Position numbers and translations under genes: made by a program
Assembly: GCA_018970965.1 (NCBI GenBank)
Contig: JAGWVG010000020.1
Span: 1 to 12,547 of the forward strand
Source of the DNA: Alphaproteobacteria bacterium
Lineage (GTDB): Bacteria; Pseudomonadota; Alphaproteobacteria; Sphingomonadales; Sphingomonadaceae
Reading direction: 5' to 3'
Length of the DNA: 12,547 bases
The notes under the pieces: generated by a model
The model's input: only the letters and a program-made list of their open reading frames with translations
Told to the model about the DNA's origin: nothing
Databases searched by the model: none
In this document: positions 8,200 to 12,547 of the stretch, in pieces
How positions within the stretch are numbered: the first letter of the stretch is position 1
Layout of the letters: each line of letters begins with the position of its first letter

Positions 8200-8732
8200 G
8201 CCTTTTTGGGCGTAAGCCCATCAATTGCCGCCCAACCATAAGCACCAAGGGGTTTGACCTGTCTGAAACGCTGCGCGGTCATGCCGCCGAGCGCGATTAC
8301 GGGCAGTTGGGCGTGTCGGCATAGGGCTGCAAATCTGCGGCGGCCCAGTGTCTGCAAGCCCGGATGGCTGCGCGTCGGAAATATGGGCGACAAAAACAGC
8401 AAGCGCGCGCCAGCATTTTGGGCAAGGTCTAATTCTCGCAGATTATGGACGGGCGCTGTAACTGCGCCCTTGTGTCGGCCATGGCTGCCATCGGCATGCC
8501 ATGCGCGCGCCTGACGGGGTGTGCCGGCCAAGATCAGCATAAGCCGCCTTTTTTGCGCCACCTTGCGCACCGCATCAAATAAGCGCCGTCGCTCAGCAGG
8601 GGCTATGGTATAATGGCGGAAAATAATGCCCGCGCCGCGTGGCAACGCGCGCACGGCAGGCAACAGGGCGTCGCCCATCCGCTCGTCGGTCATCAGCCAT
8701 AAAGAGGGCAGCGGGTGGTAGCGCTTTTGCAT
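8196..8732 (-). CDS. ThiE/TenI-like (thiamine phosphate synthase superfamily) protein
   Basis: A 178-residue TIM-barrel protein of the ThiE/TenI family. ThiE joins hydroxymethylpyrimidine diphosphate and thiazole phosphate to make thiamine phosphate; TenI relatives do other thiazole chemistry. Family marks are LWLMTDER (11-18), IIFRHY (36-41), WHADGSHG (78-85), LFLSPIFPTRSHPG (112-125) and VIALGGMTAQ (145-154). Departures from typical ThiE: the QxRxK strand motif keeps only the arginine (FRHY), and the lysine of the FPTxTK loop is histidine (FPTRSHPG), a form I associate with TenI-type or MutT-linked relatives. At 178 residues it is shorter than usual ThiE (about 200-220). ATG 8732-8730 was chosen because homology begins there; a G-run lies just upstream. 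The longer frame to 8936 would run through yggS. No TPP riboswitch fits in the 21-base spacer. The enzymatic role is uncertain. Confidence 0.78.
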   Translation of the reverse strand: MQKRYHPLPSLWLMTDERMGDALLPAVRALPRGAGIIFRHYTIAPAERRRLFDAVRKVAQKRRLMLILAGTPRQARAWHADGSHGRHKGAVTAPVHNLRELDLAQNAGARLLFLSPIFPTRSHPGLQTLGRRRFAALCRHAQLPVIALGGMTAQRFRQVKPLGAYGWAAIDGLTPKKA

Positions 8733-8753
8733 TGCCCCCCCTATAGCGCCCGC
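8733..8753. promoter_or_regulatory. 21-base divergent spacer with central CTATAG palindrome
   Basis: The starts of the ThiE-like gene (8732, -) and yggS (8754, +) are separated by 21 bases. CTATAG (8741-8746) is its own reverse complement and lies 7 bases before the yggS ATG and 8 bases before the ThiE-like ATG. It could serve as a -10 element in both directions with nearly leaderless transcripts. No good -35 is visible on either strand. yggS has no Shine-Dalgarno here, whereas the minus-strand gene has a G-run immediately before its ATG. Confidence 0.35.
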
Positions 8754-9419
8754 ATGAGTGAAGACGCAAAAGCCCGTTTGGAAGATGTGCGCGCGCAAAT
8801 GGCGCAGGCCTGTAAGATTGCAGGCCGTGCGCCCAAAGACGTGCAGCTGATTGCCATTTCTAAAACGCAAGAGGCGGACACCATTCGTCCCCTTATTGCC
8901 GCAGGCCAGCGGATATTTGGTGAAAACCGGGTGCAAGAAGCACAGGCCAAATGGCCGGCCTTAAGGGCTGAAACACCGGGTATTGAGGTGCATCTTGTTG
9001 GTCAATTGCAATCCAACAAGGCCGAAGACGCGGTGGCCCTGTTCGAAGAAATTCATTCGGTTGACCGCCTATCCCTGATCACGGCCTTGGCCCGCGCGCA
9101 GGATAAATTGGGCCGCAGCCCGCGCTGTTACCTTCAGGTCAATATTGGAGAAGAGCCGCAAAAGGGCGGCTGTGCGGCACGTGACGTCCCCACGCTGCTT
9201 GCAGAAGCGAAGGCGGCGGGGCTGGACATGGTTGGGCTGATGGCCGTGCCGCCTGCAGATACCGAAGCGGCCCCTTATTTTGCCCTGTTGGCGAAATTGG
9301 CCCGCGAGGCCGGGTTGCCACGATTGAGCATGGGCATGTCTGCCGACTTTGAAGCGGCCATCATGCTGGGCGCGACGCATATTCGCATCGGCACGGCGTT
9401 ATTTGGCGCGCGCGTATGA
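8754..9419 (+). CDS. yggS: YggS/PROSC family pyridoxal phosphate homeostasis protein
   Basis: A 221-residue PLP-binding protein with an alanine-racemase-like barrel fold and no known catalytic activity; family members keep free pyridoxal phosphate in balance in the cytoplasm. The PLP lysine is K37 in LIAISKTQ (32-39). Other family motifs are FGENRVQEAQ (55-64), HLVGQLQSNKA (80-90), the Ser-Met-Gly-Met-Ser phosphate-binding stretch (LSMGMSADFEAAI, 201-213) and RIGTALFG near the end. The start at 8754 rather than 8715 gives the usual N-terminus (MSEDAKARLEDVR) and avoids overlapping the divergent gene; there is no Shine-Dalgarno, so a leaderless message is possible. Its TGA overlaps the ATG of the following HAD gene (ATGA), so the two are probably co-translated. 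Confidence 0.95.
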   Translation: MSEDAKARLEDVRAQMAQACKIAGRAPKDVQLIAISKTQEADTIRPLIAAGQRIFGENRVQEAQAKWPALRAETPGIEVHLVGQLQSNKAEDAVALFEEIHSVDRLSLITALARAQDKLGRSPRCYLQVNIGEEPQKGGCAARDVPTLLAEAKAAGLDMVGLMAVPPADTEAAPYFALLAKLAREAGLPRLSMGMSADFEAAIMLGATHIRIGTALFGARV

Positions 9420-10081
9420 AGGCCGACGCCCTTATTTTTGACTTTGATGGTGTGCTGCTGGAAAGCGAGCATATCAACGCGCAACACATTGCTGATGTGC
9501 TGACCAGCCTAGGCCACCAGACCAGCTATCAAGATGCGCACCGCGAATTTGTGGGCGTGGGCGGGCCAGATTTTATTGCAGCCGTCAGCCGTTGGATTGG
9601 TGGTGACGTGCCGCCAGCCTTTTTCGAGGCGCGCCAAGCCGAAGATGATCGCGTGATGCGCGAAGGCATTGACGCAGTGGATGGCGCCATTCGCTTTGTC
9701 GAGAAATTGCCGGCCAATTTGCCGCGCGCAATTGCCTCGTCGAGCACAACGCATTGGATTCGCACCCATTTGCGGCATTTGGGCCTCGAAGATAATTTTG
9801 ACCCGCATATTTATTCGGGCCGCGAACATGTGACACGGGGCAAGCCCGCGCCTGATGTTTATCTTTATGCCGCCCAAGCGCTCGGCGTAGATATTGCGCG
9901 CTGCGTGATCCTTGAGGACTCCCCTGTTGGGGCAACGGGTGCGGTGGCATCGGGCGCGTTTGTCATTGGTTTGGCTGCGGGTCGCCACTGCCATGATGGG
10001 CATGATGATTTGCTGCGCGCCAAAGGCGTGCATGCAATAGCGCATGATTTTGCCGAGGTCGAAAAAATCCTGTTTGGCTAA
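9416..10081 (+). CDS. HAD superfamily hydrolase, subfamily IA (phosphatase/phosphomutase type)
   Basis: A 221-residue HAD protein with all four motifs: motif I DFDGVLLES with the nucleophile D9 and acid/base D11; motif II the serine in ASSST (107-111); motif III K143 in GKPAPDVYLYAA; motif IV E167-D168 in LEDSPVGATGA. An alpha-helical cap lies between motifs I and II (about 17-90), as in beta-phosphoglucomutase-like and phosphoglycolate phosphatase-like enzymes. It should remove or move a phosphate on a small cytoplasmic metabolite; the substrate cannot be read from sequence. The start overlaps the yggS stop by 4 bases with no ribosome site of its own. The location after a PLP homeostasis gene and opposite ribA hints at cofactor phosphate chemistry, but this is only suggestive. 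Its TAA directly abuts the ribA stop. Confidence 0.9.
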   Translation: MKADALIFDFDGVLLESEHINAQHIADVLTSLGHQTSYQDAHREFVGVGGPDFIAAVSRWIGGDVPPAFFEARQAEDDRVMREGIDAVDGAIRFVEKLPANLPRAIASSSTTHWIRTHLRHLGLEDNFDPHIYSGREHVTRGKPAPDVYLYAAQALGVDIARCVILEDSPVGATGAVASGAFVIGLAAGRHCHDGHDDLLRAKGVHAIAHDFAEVEKILFG

Positions 10082-11137
10082 TTAAAGCGCGTGGCCTGTG
10101 CGGTCGCGCTTGGTGTCCAGATAGTGCTGGTTGTGGGGGTTGGGCGGCAATTTATGCGGCACACGCTCCGCCACGTGAATGCCTTCAGCGCTGAGGCGCG
10201 CGACTTTTTCAGGGTTGTTGGTCAACAGGCGGATTTCGGTTTGGCCAAGCAGCTTGAGCATCTTTGCCGCGATGGAAAAATCGCGCGCATCAACGGCAAA
10301 GCCCAACCGCGTATTCGCATCAACAGTGTCAAAGCCCTGATCTTGCAAGGCGTAAGCGCGCAGCTTGTTAATCAGGCCAATGCCCCGGCCTTCTTGCCGG
10401 AGATAGAGTAAAATGCCCCAGCCATTTTCTGCCATGAGTTTGAGTGCGGCGTTGAGCTGCGGCCCGCAATCGCATTTTAAGCTGCCCAGCACATCGCCGG
10501 TCAGGCATTCGCTATGCAAGCGGACAAGCGGTGGCGATCCATTGGGGCTGCCAATCATCAGTGCAACATGTTCGAGCCCCGCCTCGGGGGTACGGAACGC
10601 GATGATTTCACACTGTTCTGCCGCCTCCACGGGCAAGCGCGCACGCGTGACAATGCGAAGCCGATCGGCACTTTCATAGGCGCCAATGTCTGAAATCTCG
10701 ACGCATGTGGCCTCCAGCTGCACACCGGCCAGCACAAAAAAGGCCGGTAATAATCCCGCATGACGCGCTAGGAGCAGCGCAGCTTCGGCGGCATCGGGAT
10801 GGGCAACGCCAATGGCATCAAATGGCCCTTTGAGCGGCGTTGCCATATCCCATTGTGGGTCTGCCAGCGCCGTTGCTTCGGCAAGGCCCAGCCATGTCCG
10901 CCGCGCGACCATCACCGGCGCATCAGGGGCTGCCGCATCGCGCTGATTGGCGAGTTTTAGGGTGGCAGCGCGTCCGGCTGAAATCAAAATATCTGCCGTG
11001 CCCTGCGTGTCAAATTGTGCCAGTGCAGGCGCATCGGCGGTTTCGATGGCAAGGACCGTGATTGACCCGCCAATCGCCACCGGCCAGCCGCGCCGCAGCG
11101 CGTCCACCGCACGGGCAGCCTGAATGGCCCCGCTCAA
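10082..11137 (-). CDS. ribA: GTP cyclohydrolase II with degenerate RibB-like N-terminal half
   Basis: A 351-residue protein. The C-terminal half (about 155-351) is a complete GTP cyclohydrolase II, the first step of riboflavin synthesis. It has zinc cysteines C211, C222 and C224 (SECLTGDVLGSLKCDC), RQEGRGIGL (247-255), AYALQDQGFDTVDAN (261-275), an LTNNP motif (305-309) and a usual C-terminal tail. The N-terminal 150 residues resemble the RibB (DHBP synthase) fold at low level: ALRRGWPVAI near 13-22 and HPDAAEAALLLARHAGLLPA (113-132), aligning with the GHTEAAVDLARLAGL region of RibB. The acidic DREN(E)xD catalytic motif is absent, so that half is probably not an active RibB. The start is TTG (11137-11135), overlapping the xth stop as TTGA, with CGGAG ending eight bases upstream. 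It is the second gene of an xth-ribA pair. No FMN riboswitch is visible. Confidence 0.93.
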   Translation of the reverse strand: MSGAIQAARAVDALRRGWPVAIGGSITVLAIETADAPALAQFDTQGTADILISAGRAATLKLANQRDAAAPDAPVMVARRTWLGLAEATALADPQWDMATPLKGPFDAIGVAHPDAAEAALLLARHAGLLPAFFVLAGVQLEATCVEISDIGAYESADRLRIVTRARLPVEAAEQCEIIAFRTPEAGLEHVALMIGSPNGSPPLVRLHSECLTGDVLGSLKCDCGPQLNAALKLMAENGWGILLYLRQEGRGIGLINKLRAYALQDQGFDTVDANTRLGFAVDARDFSIAAKMLKLLGQTEIRLLTNNPEKVARLSAEGIHVAERVPHKLPPNPHNQHYLDTKRDRTGHAL

Positions 11138-11928
11138 ATGCGAAACTCCGTAATCAGTGGAATATGGTCTGACGGCTTTTCCCAGCTGCGGCAGGGCTCA
11201 TGCACATGATGTGCCAGCGCCTCGCGTGCGACTTGGGGGGAGGCCCACATATGGTCCAGCCGGCGACCCCTGTCTCCCGCGGTCCAATCTTTGGCGCGGT
11301 AGCTCCACCACGTATAAAGCCGGTTTGGGGCGGGGATGAAGTGGCGACCCAAATCGACCCAATTATGGCTTTGCTGCAGCGCCGCCAGCGTTTCCACTTC
11401 TATCGGCGTATGGCTGACCACATCCAAGAGTTGCTTATGGCTCCACACATCGCACTCCAAAGGCGCAATGTTAAAATCGCCAACGAGAATTGAGGGATCT
11501 TTGAGGCCTTCAGACCAGCGCGTCATCCGGCCAAGAAAATCAAGCTTCTGGCCGAATTTGGGATTGAGTGTGCGATCTGCGATATCACCGCCTGCCGGCA
11601 CATAGACATTTTCCAGCCGCCAGCCATTGGGAAGGCGCACGCCAATATGGCGCGCCTCACCATTATCCTGCCAATCATGGCGGTGGTCTTCTGTCAGCGG
11701 AATGCGTGAAACGGTTGCCACGCCATGGTGCATTGGCTGGCCGTTCAACACGATATGCTTATAGCCCAGCCGATGGAACATATCGGCGGGAAAGGCGTCG
11801 TTCACCACCTTGGTTTCTTGCAAGCACAAGATATCGGGTGCGTGCTCGGTTAAGAACCGCTCCACAATGGGTTGGCGGAAGCGAACGGAATTGATGTTCC
11901 AGGTGGCAATGGAAAGCGTATCGGCCAT
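11134..11928 (-). CDS. xth: Exodeoxyribonuclease III (AP endonuclease, XthA type)
   Basis: A 264-residue member of the endonuclease/exonuclease/phosphatase family, which cuts DNA at abasic sites and degrades 3' ends during base-excision repair. Motifs present: TWNINSVR (9-16) with metal-site N11, LQETK (36-40) with E38, NVYVPAGG (107-114), VGDFNIAP (149-156), the RRLDHMWAS block (222-230) and the catalytic SDH in KPSDHIPL (251-258). Length is typical for the family. ATG at 11928 is chosen because the protein fold begins at residue 4 (TLSIATWN). The longer frame to 11991 adds 21 residues with no similarity that I recognise. No clear Shine-Dalgarno precedes 11928, so the start is less certain than the product. 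Its TGA overlaps the ribA TTG, so the two are probably one transcript. Confidence 0.95.
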   Translation of the reverse strand: MADTLSIATWNINSVRFRQPIVERFLTEHAPDILCLQETKVVNDAFPADMFHRLGYKHIVLNGQPMHHGVATVSRIPLTEDHRHDWQDNGEARHIGVRLPNGWRLENVYVPAGGDIADRTLNPKFGQKLDFLGRMTRWSEGLKDPSILVGDFNIAPLECDVWSHKQLLDVVSHTPIEVETLAALQQSHNWVDLGRHFIPAPNRLYTWWSYRAKDWTAGDRGRRLDHMWASPQVAREALAHHVHEPCRSWEKPSDHIPLITEFRI

Positions 11929-12053
11929 AGGCTGGCTGTAGAACGCCAAAGCGCGTGCGCAAAGCCCCTGTTTACACACTGGCTTTCGCACCCTAGCTAA
12001 ATGCGCACAAAATAAATATTTCCTGTTGAACGATAAGAAGAGAGGAAGTTTCT
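11929..12053. other. Divergent intergenic spacer xth / crotonase gene
   Basis: 125 bases separate xth (-) and the crotonase gene (+). The right part is A/T-rich (about 12007-12030) and ends in a strong ribosome site AGAGGAAG (12041-12048) seven to ten bases before the ATG at 12054. TTTACA (11971-11976) is followed after 17 bases by TAGCTA, a poor -10, so I do not assign a promoter. No hairpin or repeat stands out. Confidence 0.4.
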
Positions 12054-12547
12054 ATGTCCGATGCCGTGCTGACAGAAGTGCGGGGCAATGTTCTCATTGT
12101 CACCCTCAACCGACCCGAAGCCAAGAACGCGGCCAATAAGGCGCTGGCAGAAGGCGTGGCCGCGGCAATGGATCAATTGGACAGCGACCCTAATTTGCGC
12201 GTGGGGATTATTACTGGCGCGGGCGGCACCTTTTGTTCGGGCATGGATTTGAAAGGCTTTTTGGCGGGCGAGACCCCTCAAATTCCGGGTCGCGGATTTG
12301 CGGGTTTGACCGAATCGCCGCCCAAAAAGCCTCTGATTGCGGCTGTTGATGGATATGCGCTCGCAGGCGGCTTTGAAATTGCCTTGGCGTGCGATTTGAT
12401 TGTGGCGAACAAGGATTCCAAATTCGGCATTCCCGAAGTGAAGCGCGGTCTGGCGGCTGCAGCTGGCGGGCTGGTGCGTTTGCCGCGCCAAATTCCGCAA
12501 CGCTTGGCCATGGAATTGGCTTTGACTGGCGAGTTCATCAGCGCGGC
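12054..12547 (+). CDS. Enoyl-CoA hydratase/isomerase (crotonase) family protein, 3' end cut off
   Basis: The frame runs from ATG 12054 to the window edge without a stop, giving 164 complete codons of a family usually about 255-265 residues long. It begins MSDAVLTEVRGNVLIVTLNRPEAKNA when read in two parts (MSDAVLTEVRGN and VLIVTLNRPEAKNA), a standard crotonase N-terminus. The oxyanion-hole region is present as GAGGTFCSGMDLKGF (59-73), the second glycine-rich turn as ALAGGFEIALACDL, and the glutamate-bearing FGIPEVKRGL loop follows. Both positions that carry catalytic glutamates in hydratases (in GGFEIAL and GIPEVK) are Glu, so hydratase activity is plausible. Substrate, and hydratase versus isomerase role, cannot be fixed from this part. 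A good ribosome site (AGAGGAAG) precedes the start. It diverges from xth. Confidence 0.93.
   Translation, partial: MSDAVLTEVRGNVLIVTLNRPEAKNAANKALAEGVAAAMDQLDSDPNLRVGIITGAGGTFCSGMDLKGFLAGETPQIPGRGFAGLTESPPKKPLIAAVDGYALAGGFEIALACDLIVANKDSKFGIPEVKRGLAAAAGGLVRLPRQIPQRLAMELALTGEFISA

Noticed and set aside
8733..8936. N-terminal extension of the ThiE-like frame reaching into yggS.
   Set aside because: The extra 68 residues are the antisense of yggS and show no similarity to the family; homology begins at the ATG at 8732.
11997..12500. Minus-strand open frame of 167 codons opposite the crotonase gene.
   Set aside because: The plus-strand frame has clear crotonase motifs and a good ribosome site; the minus-strand frame has no recognisable features.
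1..12547. Search for mobile elements, CRISPR repeats, tRNA genes, prophage or defence genes.
   Set aside because: No direct-repeat array, transposase or integrase motif, tRNA cloverleaf or defence-type gene was seen; nearly all bases are accounted for by conserved housekeeping genes.

Overview
This window looks like core chromosome of an alphaproteobacterium, most likely a sphingomonad (order Sphingomonadales). The reasons are a large TonB-dependent receptor of the sphingomonad type, the DUF3576-leuS-lptE-holA gene order, a medium-high G+C composition by eye, and the protein sequences themselves. This is inference from recognised families; no database search was possible. I see no tRNA, rRNA, insertion sequence, prophage, CRISPR array or toxin/defence system.

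Layout. Bases 1-2613 (+) hold a TonB-dependent outer-membrane receptor whose start lies before the window. A strong hairpin at 2636-2672, usable in both directions, separates it from a minus-strand cluster that reads right to left: DUF3576 lipoprotein (7307-6852), leuS (6740-4230), lptE (4233-3718) and holA (3721-2693). The last three overlap by 4 bases each and are probably co-translated. A 184-base divergent spacer (7308-7491) carries a good promoter for the DUF3576 gene and a hairpin/palindrome in front of a small secreted, probably outer-membrane, protein (7492-8199, +). That gene collides tail to tail, by 3 bases, with a ThiE/TenI-like gene (8732-8196, -). This gene in turn diverges from yggS (8754-9419, +) across only 21 bases. 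yggS overlaps a HAD phosphatase-like gene (9416-10081, +), whose stop codon directly abuts the stop of ribA (11137-10082, -). ribA follows xth (11928-11134, -) with a 4-base overlap and a TTG start. At the right edge a crotonase-family gene (12054 to beyond 12547, +) begins and is cut off.

Functions. The genes cover envelope work (receptor, LptE, two exported proteins), translation (LeuRS), DNA replication and repair (HolA, exonuclease III), and cofactor metabolism (ThiE/TenI-like protein, PLP homeostasis protein, GTP cyclohydrolase II). The region is very compact, with coupled starts and abutting or overlapping stops. The main points of interest are the RibA protein with a decayed RibB-like half, the ThiE-like protein lacking typical ThiE residues, the 21-base divergent promoter with a central palindrome, and the hairpin over the ribosome-binding site of the small exported protein. 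I did not find a convincing new biological system here.
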